Of a stretch of 64,000 bases of DNA, positions 43,262 to 53,392 are shown piece by piece. This DNA is from Ruegeria spongiae (lineage in GTDB: Bacteria; Pseudomonadota; Alphaproteobacteria; Rhodobacterales; Rhodobacteraceae). The DNA lies in assembly GCF_023502395.1 (NCBI RefSeq), contig NZ_JAMFMB010000002.1, positions 215,156 to 279,155 on the forward strand. The letters are read 5' to 3'. The translations under genes were made by a program, and so were the position numbers. The notes under the pieces are model-generated. The model worked only from the letters and a program-made list of their open reading frames with translations, was not told the DNA's origin and made no database searches. Position 1 is the stretch's first letter, and the number at the start of each line of letters is the position of its first letter.

Positions 43262-44286
43262 GTCTCGCGCCCCTCATACCGGATGCGGGGATCGAGCAGC
43301 ACCAGCAGCACGTCCGAGATCATCGTGCCGACCAGCGTCAGCAGCGCCACGAACATCAGGATGAAGCCCGACAGGAACAGGTCCTGCGTTTTCAGCGCGG
43401 TCAGCAGGCTGGGGCCGATGGTCTGCAGGCCCAGCACCACGGACACCAGAACCGAGCCCGACACCATGGACGGCAGCAGGTTGCCGATATCGGCGACAAA
43501 CGGGTTGAACGCCACGCGCAGCGGATACTTGTACAGCATCCGCGACGGCGACATGCCCTTGGCAATGGCGGTCTCGACATAAGGCTTGCCCAGCTCGTCC
43601 AGCATATTGGCGCGCAGCCGCTGCATCATCGCCGAGGCACCGGATGTGCCGATGACGAAGGTGGGGACGATCAGGTGGATCAGGATCGATTTGGCTTTCT
43701 CCCAACTCATCGGCAGCCCTTCAAAGCCGGGGTCCATCAGCCCGCCGATGGGCAGATCGAACAGCTTGTGGCCATAGTAGAACATGATCAGCGCCAGCAG
43801 AAAGTTCGGCGTGGCAAGGCCCAGATATCCGACAAAGGCCGAGCTGTAATCGACCCAGGTGCGCGAGCGCGCCGCGGCCAGTACTCCCAGAGGCAGGGCC
43901 ACCAGATAAACAAACAGGACGGCGGCCAGATTGACCAGCACGGTCAGCCACAGGCTTTCACCGACAATCTCGGACACCGGCCGGTCGAACTCGAAGGACC
44001 AGCCGAAATTGCCCTGAATGATGCCGGAAAACCCGTGCGGGCCGGGCATGAAGCCCATCCAGATCATGTATTGCTGCCAGAGCGGTCGGTCGAGCGCGTA
44101 TTCGGTGCGCAGGAACTCGGCCTTGGCCACGCCCGCCGACTGGCCCGAGGCCTGCAGCTCTGCGATCTGATTGCTCAGGTAATCGCCCGGCGGCAGGTTG
44201 ATGATGGCGAACACCAGCACCGACACCACAAGCAGCGTGAGCAGCATCGTGATGAAGCGATAGATCGCATAGCGCAGGATGACCAT
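43258..44286 (-). CDS. ABC importer permease, DppB/OppB type
   Basis: 342 residues with six membrane segments, N-terminal YRFITMLLTLLVVSVLVFAI and the conserved loop ANMLDELGKPYVETAIAKG. Pairs with the DppC-type permease, which it overlaps by four bases. Thirteen bases downstream of the binding-protein gene. Confidence 0.9.
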   Translation of the reverse strand: MVILRYAIYRFITMLLTLLVVSVLVFAIINLPPGDYLSNQIAELQASGQSAGVAKAEFLRTEYALDRPLWQQYMIWMGFMPGPHGFSGIIQGNFGWSFEFDRPVSEIVGESLWLTVLVNLAAVLFVYLVALPLGVLAAARSRTWVDYSSAFVGYLGLATPNFLLALIMFYYGHKLFDLPIGGLMDPGFEGLPMSWEKAKSILIHLIVPTFVIGTSGASAMMQRLRANMLDELGKPYVETAIAKGMSPSRMLYKYPLRVAFNPFVADIGNLLPSMVSGSVLVSVVLGLQTIGPSLLTALKTQDLFLSGFILMFVALLTLVGTMISDVLLVLLDPRIRYEGRET

Positions 44287-44299
44287 TCAGCTGTTCCCG

Positions 44300-46216
44300 T
44301 CACTCGGCAAAAAAGAACTCATCCATCCGGTGCACCCCGAAATGCGCGCCCGGGTCCCAGGCCCACATTCCCTTTTCAGGCACGTTATGCAGCTTGTTCG
44401 AGACCACGACCGGTTGCGGAGCACCTGCCAGAATACCAATGCCATAAAGCTGATCGGCGTGAATGGCCAGCATCTCGCGCCAAGCGGCGTCGCGCGCCTC
44501 AGGGGTCTCGGCCTCGTTCCAGTCGTGCAGCAATTCCATCAGACGCTGCGCCTCGGGCAGGTCGGGGGCTTCGCCCACCTCGCCATCGGTCTGGTAGTAT
44601 TGGCCCCATTTCGGCCAGGCAAGGAACACCTGATCGGTGGGGGCCAGGTAATCGGGCGAAGTATACTCGCGCGGCAAGCCATTGTCCCAGCCATACCAGA
44701 CCGAGGCCATGGTGCTGCCTGCAAAGACCCGGTTGCGCAGGATGTCGCGATCCAGCGGACGCATCACCAGCTTGACCCCGATCTCGCGCCAGGTATCGGT
44801 CACGATCTGCAAGGCGTTCTCGACCTCCTGCCGCTCACCGGCGGTTTCGATGACGAACTCCATCGGCCGCCCGTCGGGCAGCAGACGTGTTCCGTCCGGC
44901 GCGCGCTGGTCCAGCCCGGCCTCGTCCAGCAGACGGTTGGCCGTTTCGGGATCGAACTGCGCCCAGGCATTCAGGTTGTCCTCCTCGAAGAACGGACTTT
45001 CCGGCAGCACCGTCATCGAGCCGGGCTTGGCCAGTTTGAAATACAGCGCCTGATTGATCGTGTGGCGGTCAATCCCCAGCGATAGCGCCCGGCGCACCCG
45101 GGCGTCGCGCAGCACCTCGCGCCAGACGTCGTCTTCGTAGTTCAGATTGGGATAGATCGCGATCTGCGAGGCGACGCCGGTGTTCCAGAGCTGGGTTTTG
45201 TAATCCCCTTCTGCCTCGCCCTTTTTGAGGATCGAGGCATCGCGGAAGTCCAGCCCGCGCGCCTGCAGATCGGATTCGCCCGCGTTCGACTTGGCGGCCA
45301 CCAGACCGGGGGCCACGATCTCCATCTCGACCACGTCGATATAGGGCAGTTGCACGCCGTTGCTGTCGACCCGGTGATAATAGGGGTTGCGCACGAAGTT
45401 GTGGCGGATCTTTTTACCCGAGCTTGCATTCACCCAAGGCTGCAGGGTGGGCAATTTGTGATTGTCGAACTTGTAGAGATTGTCGAGCTTGTTGTGCAGC
45501 GAGGCCCAGCTTTTGACCCGCTCTTCCTCGACCTGAGCGGCCAGTGTCTCGGGATCGGCATAGTCGCCGTGATACGCCTTCAGGAACTCTGAAGGGCGAT
45601 AGATGAAGGGCGGGCGCGCCTGTGCCAATGCCTGCAGGAAATCGGGGTTGGGCGTGTTCCATTCGTAGATGATCGTCTGTTCGTCGGGGAAGCTGACCGT
45701 GGGCAATTCGCCCTCGACCCGCAGGAAATCGGGCGGGCCCGAGGGGCTGAGCAACTCGTTATTGGCCACATCTTCCCACCAGTAGCGGAAATCCTCCGAG
45801 GTGAAGGGCGCGCCGTCGGACCATTTATGGCCGGGGCGCAGGTGCAACGTGTATTTGCGGTTGCCTTCGTTTTCGTAAGCGGCAAGCAGATCGGGCGCGA
45901 TCTCATAGTTCTCGTCATAGCCCACCAGCCGCGCATAGCCATAGACGACCATCTGGCGGATATCCTTGGATCGGGTGATCATCGTGTTCAGCGTGCCGCC
46001 CTCGGTGCCGAATTCGCGCCCCTTCGCTTCCAGATCGACAATGATCGGGTCGGCGGGCAGGCGTTCTGCGATCGGAGGCAGGTGGCCGGCATCGACCTCG
46101 GATTTCCAGAACGCGCCCTCCTGCAACTCGGGCAGGGTGGTCGCGCCCGCCGGTAACAGCCCGGACAGGACCAGGGCGGAAGACAGCAGAAAACGACGGA
46201 AACGAGTGTCAAACAT
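44300..46216 (-). CDS. Extracellular solute-binding protein, family 5
   Basis: 638 residues with a signal peptide (LLSSALVLSGLLPAGATT) and the family-5 fold (EGGTLNTMITRSKDIRQM, APDLLAAYENEGNRKYTLHLR, WSDGAPFTSEDFRYWWED). It is longer than DppA (about 535) and resembles the group used for oligosaccharides, opines or longer peptides. The ATG at 46216 overlaps the ATPase stop by 8 bases; a more upstream GTG-like start would run deep into that gene. Ligand unknown. Confidence 0.88.
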   Translation of the reverse strand: MFDTRFRRFLLSSALVLSGLLPAGATTLPELQEGAFWKSEVDAGHLPPIAERLPADPIIVDLEAKGREFGTEGGTLNTMITRSKDIRQMVVYGYARLVGYDENYEIAPDLLAAYENEGNRKYTLHLRPGHKWSDGAPFTSEDFRYWWEDVANNELLSPSGPPDFLRVEGELPTVSFPDEQTIIYEWNTPNPDFLQALAQARPPFIYRPSEFLKAYHGDYADPETLAAQVEEERVKSWASLHNKLDNLYKFDNHKLPTLQPWVNASSGKKIRHNFVRNPYYHRVDSNGVQLPYIDVVEMEIVAPGLVAAKSNAGESDLQARGLDFRDASILKKGEAEGDYKTQLWNTGVASQIAIYPNLNYEDDVWREVLRDARVRRALSLGIDRHTINQALYFKLAKPGSMTVLPESPFFEEDNLNAWAQFDPETANRLLDEAGLDQRAPDGTRLLPDGRPMEFVIETAGERQEVENALQIVTDTWREIGVKLVMRPLDRDILRNRVFAGSTMASVWYGWDNGLPREYTSPDYLAPTDQVFLAWPKWGQYYQTDGEVGEAPDLPEAQRLMELLHDWNEAETPEARDAAWREMLAIHADQLYGIGILAGAPQPVVVSNKLHNVPEKGMWAWDPGAHFGVHRMDEFFFAE

Positions 46217-47981
46217 GGCAACGTACCTTATGGCCAGGCTCCAGTTCCACAAGCGACGGTACCACCTGTTCGGTGAAACGAAAGGCGTCGTCCCACTTTT
46301 CCGGGGAGCCTGCGCCCTGAGCCACGAGTTTCAGGTTGATGGGCCGGTCGATATCCGGCTCTGGCTGCGCCGCGATCAGCGCTTTGGTGTAGGGATGTCT
46401 GGGATTATAAAACAACGTATCGGGTGGGGCCTGTTCGACCACCAGCCCCTGACGCATCACCGCCACCTCGTCGGCAATCCGCGCCACCACGGCCAGATCG
46501 TGAGAGATGAAGAGATAGCTGAGGCCCAGACGCTCCTGCAATTCCTCCAGCAGGGTCAGGATCTGTTCCTGCACCGACACATCCAGCGCCGAGGTCGGCT
46601 CGTCACAGACAATCAGCGACGGGTCCAGCATCATCGCGCGCGCCACTGACAGGCGCTGGCGCTGGCCGCCGGAAAAGGCATGCGGGTAGCGTTTCAGCAT
46701 ATCCGGGTTCAATCCGACCCGGCACAGCATCGCCTCGGCCTTGTCGCGCTGTTCGGATCGGCTGCCGATGCGGTGGATTTCCAGCGGTTCGGTCATCGCG
46801 TCCTGCACCCGCATGCGCGGGCTGAGCGAGCTGTAGGGGTCCTGAAACACCATCTGCGCCTGACGCTGGAACCGTGTGCGCTCGGCCCGGGTCATCTTGT
46901 GCACGGCGACGGGATCGGCACCCGGCCGGGCGCGGAACAGGATCTCGCTGCCGGGGTCGGGCAGTTCCGCCCCCAGCGCGATCCGTGCCGCTGTGGTCTT
47001 GCCCGAGCCGCTTTCGCCGACGATGGCCAGCGTCTTGCCGCGCGCCAGCTTCAGGTCGACGCCACGGCAGGCATGCACCTTGATCGCCGGTTTCCACCCT
47101 GACCCGGCGCGCATCGTGTAGGTTTTCGAGACTTTGTTCATCTCGAGGATCAGATCGTCCTGCGGCATCGGCAGGCCGACGGTCGCGCGGTCGGGAATCT
47201 CGGGTGCGGCGTTGAACAGTTGCTGCGTATAGGGATGCGCGGGGGCTTTCAGGATCGCAGCGGCGCTGCCCGCCTCCATCACCCGGCCCTTGTGCATCAC
47301 CACGACCTGCTCGGCCATGTTGGCCACAACGCCAAGGTCATGGGTGACCAGGATCAGCGCCATGCCGGTTTCGCGCTGCAATTCCTTGATCAGCCCCAGC
47401 ACCTGCGCCTGCGTGGTCACGTCCAGCGCGGTTGTCGGCTCGTCCGCGATCAGCAGATCGGGTTTGGCAACCATCGCCATCGCGATCATCGCCCGCTGAC
47501 GCATGCCACCCGACAGTTCAAACGGATAAGACCGGTAGGCGCGTTCGGGATCGGGGAAGCCGACACGCTCGAATTGCTGCAGGACCTGCCGGCGCGCCTC
47601 GCGTTCGCTGGCGCCGCGATGCAACCACAAAACCTCGCTCACCTGATTGCCGATCCGGTGCAGTGGCGACAGCGACCGCATCGGTTCCTGAAAGATCATC
47701 GAGACCCGATCGCCGCGAATGTCGCGCAGCTTGCGCTCGTTGAGTTCCGACAGGATCAAGGGCCCGCCTTTGCCGCCCAGGGTGACCCGCCCCGAAGTGA
47801 TGCTGGCGGTGCGTGGCAGGATGCGCAGCACGGCGCGGCAGGAAATGGTCTTGCCTGACCCGGATTCCCCGACCAGCGCAAGGGTTTCGCCCGGTGCGAC
47901 GCTGAAACTGACATTCTTGACCACCGGTTCGGCGCCGCCGAAACCGATGCTCAGATCGTCAACTGAAAGCAGAGGGGTCAT
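46209..47981 (-). CDS. Fused double-NBD ATPase of a peptide/oligosaccharide ABC importer (DppD-DppF type)
   Basis: 590 residues with two complete NBDs. NBD1: Walker A VGESGSGKTIS, signature ELSGGMRQRAMIAMA, Walker B LLIADEPTTALD. NBD2: Walker A VGESGSGKTTA, signature FSGGQRQRLSVARAM, Walker B LIVCDEPTSALDV. Equivalent to YejF-like fusions. First gene of a four-gene minus-strand operon (ATPase, binding protein, two permeases). The 230 bp upstream hold no recognisable regulator gene. Confidence 0.93.
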   Translation of the reverse strand: MTPLLSVDDLSIGFGGAEPVVKNVSFSVAPGETLALVGESGSGKTISCRAVLRILPRTASITSGRVTLGGKGGPLILSELNERKLRDIRGDRVSMIFQEPMRSLSPLHRIGNQVSEVLWLHRGASEREARRQVLQQFERVGFPDPERAYRSYPFELSGGMRQRAMIAMAMVAKPDLLIADEPTTALDVTTQAQVLGLIKELQRETGMALILVTHDLGVVANMAEQVVVMHKGRVMEAGSAAAILKAPAHPYTQQLFNAAPEIPDRATVGLPMPQDDLILEMNKVSKTYTMRAGSGWKPAIKVHACRGVDLKLARGKTLAIVGESGSGKTTAARIALGAELPDPGSEILFRARPGADPVAVHKMTRAERTRFQRQAQMVFQDPYSSLSPRMRVQDAMTEPLEIHRIGSRSEQRDKAEAMLCRVGLNPDMLKRYPHAFSGGQRQRLSVARAMMLDPSLIVCDEPTSALDVSVQEQILTLLEELQERLGLSYLFISHDLAVVARIADEVAVMRQGLVVEQAPPDTLFYNPRHPYTKALIAAQPEPDIDRPINLKLVAQGAGSPEKWDDAFRFTEQVVPSLVELEPGHKVRCHV

Positions 47982-48212
47982 TCAGCCGGTCCTGGAACCA
48001 TGGCCTCGCCGAAACATACTGATTTTTTCATCCCCGTGGTCATTTTGCGCCACTTTCGCTTGCCGGTGCCCATGTAGTCAAACCCGAATTTGTGACCGGA
48101 CCTCACGAAAAGCGGAGGTCGGGCCAATCCACCCTACACAATTGGTTGACGATTTGGCATCACCGGCGTGACGCCGCGCATCTGTCGGCGCGATTGCAAC
48201 GGAGTGTCCCGC

Positions 48213-48713
48213 GTGACCCAGACCCAGACCCGTCTTGACCTGTTCATCGACCGGATGGTCTCGCAACGGGCCTGTCTCGATCACGCGATTGCCCTGACCA
48301 CCGGCATGACCGGCCCGGTGTTCGAGCTTGGCCTTGGCAACGGCCGGACCTATCACCACATGGCGCAGCGGGTCAGCGGGCGTGATATATATGTCTTTGA
48401 ACGCAACCCCGCCGCGCATCCCGATTCCACGCCGCCGGAAGAACAGTTGATTCTGGGTGACGTCCGCGAGACGCTGCCGTCGACGCTACAACGCTTTGGC
48501 GCCAGCGCCAGTCTGATTCATGCCGATCTGGGTGGGCATAACCGGGAGAAGAACGACGTCTTTGCCCGCTTCGTTTCGCCGCTGATCGAGCCGCTTCTGG
48601 CCTCTGATGGGCTGATGGTGTCGAGCGATCGGATGTATTTCGAGGGGATGAGCGAAGAACCGCTGCCACAAGATGCCGTACCGGGGCGGTGTTTCATCTA
48701 TCGCGCGCCCTGA
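48213..48713 (+). CDS. Small class I SAM-dependent methyltransferase
   Basis: 166 residues from a GTG at 48213 that follows GGAG by nine bases; a GTG at 48168 would add 15 residues with poor similarity to known starts. The SAM motif I appears as VFELGLGNGRTYHHM and an acidic motif as YVFERNP. Length and pattern fit the Methyltransf_17 family. The substrate is unknown. Followed by a glutathione S-transferase gene 24 bases on. Confidence 0.75.
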   Translation: MTQTQTRLDLFIDRMVSQRACLDHAIALTTGMTGPVFELGLGNGRTYHHMAQRVSGRDIYVFERNPAAHPDSTPPEEQLILGDVRETLPSTLQRFGASASLIHADLGGHNREKNDVFARFVSPLIEPLLASDGLMVSSDRMYFEGMSEEPLPQDAVPGRCFIYRAP

Positions 48714-48737
48714 GCGGCAACAGACAGGAGAGACCGC

Positions 48738-49367
48738 ATGATCTTCTACGATTGCAAGACCGCCCCCAGCCCGCGCCGGGCGCGGCTGTTCATCGCCGAA
48801 AAGGGGATCGAGGTCGAAACCCGCGAGGTTGCGCTGGGCGAAGGCGCACATCTCGCGCTCGAATTCCGGGCCATAAACCCACACGCCACCGTGCCGGTGC
48901 TGGTCACCGATGAGGGCGCTGTTTTGACCGAAAACCTCGGTATCGCTGCCTATCTCGAGGCCAAGTTCCCCGCCCGCCCCCTGATGGGTGAAACACCCGA
49001 TGAAAAGGGCCTTGTCCTGATGTGGAACGCGATCATGGAACAGCAGGGCGGCGCTCCGATTGCCGACGCGCTGCGCAATTCCAGCCCACGCATGGAAGGC
49101 CGCGCCATTGTCGGCCCGGTGAATTTCCAGCAGATCCCGGAACTGGCCGAACGGGGCAGGGTGCGGGTTGGATTGTTCTTTGACCTGCTCGAAAACCGCC
49201 TGTCCGAGGCGCCCTATCTGGCGGGCGAACGCTTCACGCTGCCCGATATCAGCGCACTGGTCTTTGTCGAGTTTGCGCGCGCGATCCGCATGACGGTGCC
49301 CGACGAACATCCCGCGACACTCGATTGGTATGCCCGCGTAAAGGAACGCCCCAGCGCCTCACTCTAA
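48738..49367 (+). CDS. Glutathione S-transferase
   Basis: 209 residues. The N-terminal thioredoxin-like domain (1-80) has PSPRRARLFIAEKG at the active-site helix and the glutathione-binding NPHATVPVL and ENLGIAAYLE motifs. An all-helical C-terminal domain (about 90-209) has the capping motif FTLPDISALVFVEF. Conjugates or reduces electrophiles with glutathione. CAGGAGAGACCGC precedes the ATG. Confidence 0.9.
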   Translation: MIFYDCKTAPSPRRARLFIAEKGIEVETREVALGEGAHLALEFRAINPHATVPVLVTDEGAVLTENLGIAAYLEAKFPARPLMGETPDEKGLVLMWNAIMEQQGGAPIADALRNSSPRMEGRAIVGPVNFQQIPELAERGRVRVGLFFDLLENRLSEAPYLAGERFTLPDISALVFVEFARAIRMTVPDEHPATLDWYARVKERPSASL

Positions 49368-49405
49368 AGCCGACACAATTTGGGCGCGAAACCATGCGGC
49401 TTGAA

Positions 49406-49426
49406 CTGTACAGAAATGTCTAGACA
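49406..49426. promoter_or_regulatory. Two short palindromes before the DMGDH/MttB cluster
   Basis: CTGTACAG (49406-49413) and TGTCTAGACA (49417-49426) lie within 75 bases of the first gene of the cluster. The TetR-type regulator encoded at 53393 is a candidate ligand. Confidence 0.5.
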
Positions 49427-49478
49427 GATGTGAACAGTCTGGCTAGCGTCTGACCCGACAGGTCCATGGGAGGGTCGG

Positions 49479-51881
49479 ATGAAGTCGCATTACCGCGTTG
49501 TCGTGATCGGTGGGGGCGTTGTCGGCGCCTCGGTTCTGTATCATCTGGCCAAGCTGGGCTGGTCCGATGTCTGCCTGATCGAACGCTCGGTGCTGACCGC
49601 CGGGTCAAGCTGGCACGCCGCAGGCGGCATTCACGCGCTGAACGCCGATCCCAATATCGCCGCGCTGCAGGCCTATACGATTGACCTGCTGCCCGAGATC
49701 GAAAAGGAAAGCGGCCAGAATATCGGGTTGCACATGACCGGCGGGCTGACCATGGCCGGAACCCCGGATCGCTGGGAATGGCTGCAATCGGCCTATCGCG
49801 TGTTCCAGTCCATCGGCATCGAGGATTGCCGTCTGGTGACCCCGGAAGAAGCGGGTGAGCTGAACCCGATCATGTCCACCGAGGGGCTGCTGGGCGGCAT
49901 GTGGGCCGACCGCGAGGGCTATGTGGACACCACCGGCACCGTTCATGCCTATGCCACCGCCGCCAAGAAACGCGGTGCTGAGGTGATCGAACATAACCGG
50001 GTGCTGGAGCTGAACCAGACTGCTGAGGGCTGGCAGGTGGTGACCGAGAAAGGCACCGTGACCTGCGAACATGTGGTCAATGCCGGTGGCCTCTGGGCCA
50101 AGCAGTTGGGCCGTATGGCCGGGATCGACCTGCCGGTCTCGCCGCTCAAACACCACTACTTGATCTCCGACACCATCCCGACGTTGGAAAAGCTGGATTT
50201 CGAAGTGCCAATGACCGTGGACCTCGAGGGGTTCACCTATATGCGGCAGGACCAGAAGGGGCTGCTGCTGGGCATTTACGAGGTCGATCACGAACATTGG
50301 GCCATGGATGGTGCGCCCTGGGACTACGGGATGGAGCTGTTTGGTGAGCAGACCGACCGGATCGAACAAGAGCTGATCCTGGGGTTCGAACGCTATCCCG
50401 ATCTGCAAGAGATCGGCGTCAAGACATGGGTCAACGGTGCGTTTACCTTCTCGCCCGATGGCAATCCTCTGGTGGGTCCGGTACCGGGCAAGCGCGGCTA
50501 TTGGTGCGCCTGCGCGGTGATGGCCGGGTTCCTGCAAGGCGGCGGTGTCGGCAAGTCGCTGGCCGAATGGATGATCCATGGCGAGCCCGAGGCCGATGTC
50601 TATGGCATGGACGTGGCCCGCTATGGCGATTTCGCCCAGAACAAGCGTTACATCCGCGAGACCACCGGCCAGTTCTATTCCCGCCGCTTCGTGATGACCT
50701 ATCCCAACGAGCAATTGCCTGCCGGACGCCCGCTGAAGACCGCGCCCGCCCATGATGCGATGACGCAGGCGGGCTGCAAATGGGGCGTCAGCTGGGATCT
50801 CGAGGTGCCTTTGTATTTTGCCCCGCAGGGGTTCGAAGAAACGCCAACCCTGAAACGCTCCAACGCCTTCGACATCGTGGGTGAGGAATGCCGGGTGATC
50901 CGCGAGGGCGTGGGTCTGCTGGACATCACCGGCTTTTCCCGGTTTGAGGTCAGCGGGCCACGGGCTGAGGCGTGGCTAGACACGCTGATGGCCTCGAAAC
51001 TCCCCGGACCGGGCCGCGCCAAACTGGCCCCGATGCTGAGCGAGACCGGAAAGCTCAAGGGCGACCTGACGGTGCTGAACTGGGGCGATGGCAGTTGGTG
51101 GATCATGGGCAGCTATTATCTGCGCGCCTGGCATATGCGCTGGTTCAACGATCACTTGGAGGATGGCGTCTCGGTCCGTGATCTGGGGGAGGAAATCTGC
51201 GGGTTCGCCCTGATCGGCCCGAAATCGCAGCAGGTGATCACACGCGTGGCCGAGCAGGACATCTCGGGTCTGAAATTCATGGGCTGCGGCCGCTATGACA
51301 TCGGGATGTTGCGCACCCGCGTGGCGCGCATGTCGGTGACCGGTGAGAAAGGCTATGAGATCAACTGCCGCTACGGCGATCACAGCACCCTGCGCCACAT
51401 GCTGCTTGAGGCCGGGACCGAGGACGGCATTCGCGAATGCGGCTTCAACGCGATGCTCTCGACCCGGCTGGAGAAAAGCTTTGGCATCTGGTCGGCAGAG
51501 TTCACCCAAGGCTACACGCCCGGCATGACCGGCATGGATCGCTGGATCGACTGGTCGAAGGAATTCGTCGGCAAACTGGCCGCCGAGGGGGAACGCGACG
51601 GCAATGGCCCGGCGCAAATTCTGGTGACGCTGGAGGTGGACGCGGAGGGCGCCGATGCCAGCGGCTATGAGCCGGTCTGGGTCGGTGAGGAAAAGGTCGG
51701 TTTTGTCACTTCGGGCGGTTATGGCCACACCACCGGCAAATCGCTGGCCATGGCGTTGGTGAACCGGGATCAGGCGGCAGTTGGCACCGATCTGTCGGTG
51801 CATGTGGTGGGCGTGAAACGCGCGGCCAAGGTCATCGCACCCTCGCCCTATGACCCCGGCGGCAAGGCCATGCGATTATGA
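49479..51881 (+). CDS. DMGDH-like FAD dehydrogenase fused to a GcvT-type folate domain
   Basis: 800 residues. The N-terminal DAO-type FAD domain (VVIGGGVVGASVLYHLAKLG) includes SSWHAAGGIH, whose His corresponds to the covalent FAD site of dimethylglycine and sarcosine dehydrogenases. A linker FAO_M region follows at about 400-450 (RETTGQFYSRRF), then an aminomethyltransferase/GcvT domain from about 450 to 800 (GLLDITGFSRFEVSGP, GYEINCR). Such enzymes oxidise N-methyl groups and pass formaldehyde to tetrahydrofolate. Overlaps the MttB-like gene by four bases (ATGA). Confidence 0.9.
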   Translation: MKSHYRVVVIGGGVVGASVLYHLAKLGWSDVCLIERSVLTAGSSWHAAGGIHALNADPNIAALQAYTIDLLPEIEKESGQNIGLHMTGGLTMAGTPDRWEWLQSAYRVFQSIGIEDCRLVTPEEAGELNPIMSTEGLLGGMWADREGYVDTTGTVHAYATAAKKRGAEVIEHNRVLELNQTAEGWQVVTEKGTVTCEHVVNAGGLWAKQLGRMAGIDLPVSPLKHHYLISDTIPTLEKLDFEVPMTVDLEGFTYMRQDQKGLLLGIYEVDHEHWAMDGAPWDYGMELFGEQTDRIEQELILGFERYPDLQEIGVKTWVNGAFTFSPDGNPLVGPVPGKRGYWCACAVMAGFLQGGGVGKSLAEWMIHGEPEADVYGMDVARYGDFAQNKRYIRETTGQFYSRRFVMTYPNEQLPAGRPLKTAPAHDAMTQAGCKWGVSWDLEVPLYFAPQGFEETPTLKRSNAFDIVGEECRVIREGVGLLDITGFSRFEVSGPRAEAWLDTLMASKLPGPGRAKLAPMLSETGKLKGDLTVLNWGDGSWWIMGSYYLRAWHMRWFNDHLEDGVSVRDLGEEICGFALIGPKSQQVITRVAEQDISGLKFMGCGRYDIGMLRTRVARMSVTGEKGYEINCRYGDHSTLRHMLLEAGTEDGIRECGFNAMLSTRLEKSFGIWSAEFTQGYTPGMTGMDRWIDWSKEFVGKLAAEGERDGNGPAQILVTLEVDAEGADASGYEPVWVGEEKVGFVTSGGYGHTTGKSLAMALVNRDQAAVGTDLSVHVVGVKRAAKVIAPSPYDPGGKAMRL

Positions 51882-53392
51882 TCCGGCGTGGACGGCGGGC
51901 GCGTTCGGCAGAAGCCCCGACGCGCAAAGTGGATTACCACAATCTGCGCAATCCCTTTCCACCGATGAACGCCTTCACCGAGGACCGGATCGAGGCGCTG
52001 CATCAGGCCTCGCTGACGGTGCTGGAAGATATCGGCATCAAGGTTCTGCTGCCCGAGGCGCGCAAGCTCTTTGCCCAAGGCGGCGCGCGGGTCGAGGACG
52101 AGATGGTTTTCATCGGGCGCGACATGGTCGAGGCGGCCATAGCCTCGGCCCCCAAATCGATCCTGATGAAAGCCGCAGCGCCAGAGCGCGACCTCACGCT
52201 GGAACTGGGGCGGCTGGTGTTCCAGCCCGGCGCGGGTGCGCCACATGCCACCGATCTGGTGCGCGGCCGCCGCCCCGGCACGATCCGCGATTTCCGCGAG
52301 ATGGTGCAGATCACCCAGGCGTTTGACGTGCTGCATATGGTCCCGCCCCTGGTCGAGGCGCAGGACGTACCGGTCGAACTGCGCCACTATGCCATGACCG
52401 AGGCCGAATTGACGCTGAGCGACAAGGTGCCCTTCCTCTATTCGCGCGGCACGCCGCAGGTGAGGGACGGGTTCCAGATGATCCGCGACTTCCGTGGTCT
52501 CTCGGATGCGGAATTCCAGGCCCAGCCCTGGTGTTACACGATCATCAACACCAACTCGCCCCGCGTGATCGACATGCCGATGGCGCAGGGGTTGATCGAC
52601 TTCGCCCGCGCGGGCCAGATGTCGATCGTCACGCCTTTTACCCTGATGGGGGCGATGGCCCCGGTCACCGTGGCGGGCGCAATGACGCTCAGCCATGCCG
52701 AGGCGCTGGCGGCGATCACGCTGACCCAACTGACCAAACCCGGCGCGCCGGTCTGCTATGGCACCTTCACCAGCAATGTGGACATGAAATCCGGCGCGCC
52801 TGCCTTTGGCACACCGGAACATTTCACTGCCTCACTGGTGGCAGGGCAACTGGCGCGCAGGCTCGGCCTGCCCTGGCGCTGCGCAGGCGGAAGCGCCGCC
52901 AATATCAACGACGCGCAGGCCGCCAATGAGACGCAGTTCGCGCTTTGGGGCTGCCTGATGGCCGGTGCAACGGTGGTGATCCATTCGGCTGGCTGGCTGG
53001 AGGGCGGGCTGACGGTGTCGTTCGAAAAGATCATCACCGATCTGGAAGTGCTGCAAATGGTGGCCGAGCTGTGCGCCGGAACCCCCGCCAGTGACGCCGA
53101 TATCGCGTTGGACGCGCTGCGCGAGGTACAGCCCTCGGGCCATTTCTTTGGCGCCACCCACACGATGGAGCGCTACCAGACCCAATTCTACGAGCCGCTG
53201 GTCGGTGACTGGTCGAATTTTGGTACCTGGACGGAGCGCGGCGAGGTGGATGCTAACCACCGCGCCATCGGCATCTGGCAGGAAATTGTCGAAAACGGCA
53301 CCGCACCCGCCCATGACCCCGACCGTATTGCGGGCCTGAGTGAATTCATTGCGCGCCGCACCCAAGAAGGCGGCGCCGCCCCGGAGAGCTGA
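51878..53392 (+). CDS. MttB-superfamily methyltransferase, non-pyrrolysine
   Basis: 504 residues of the trimethylamine methyltransferase superfamily, without an in-frame amber codon. The N-terminus (RRGRRARSAEAPTRKVDY) matches the Arg-rich leader of the paralogue at 19920, which supports the ATG at 51878 over the in-frame ATG at 51964. It is coupled by overlap to the DMGDH-like gene before it and abuts the TetR gene after it. A corrinoid partner would be expected but none is encoded nearby. It may act directly with the folate enzyme, or use a distant corrinoid protein. Confidence 0.88.
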   Translation: MIRRGRRARSAEAPTRKVDYHNLRNPFPPMNAFTEDRIEALHQASLTVLEDIGIKVLLPEARKLFAQGGARVEDEMVFIGRDMVEAAIASAPKSILMKAAAPERDLTLELGRLVFQPGAGAPHATDLVRGRRPGTIRDFREMVQITQAFDVLHMVPPLVEAQDVPVELRHYAMTEAELTLSDKVPFLYSRGTPQVRDGFQMIRDFRGLSDAEFQAQPWCYTIINTNSPRVIDMPMAQGLIDFARAGQMSIVTPFTLMGAMAPVTVAGAMTLSHAEALAAITLTQLTKPGAPVCYGTFTSNVDMKSGAPAFGTPEHFTASLVAGQLARRLGLPWRCAGGSAANINDAQAANETQFALWGCLMAGATVVIHSAGWLEGGLTVSFEKIITDLEVLQMVAELCAGTPASDADIALDALREVQPSGHFFGATHTMERYQTQFYEPLVGDWSNFGTWTERGEVDANHRAIGIWQEIVENGTAPAHDPDRIAGLSEFIARRTQEGGAAPES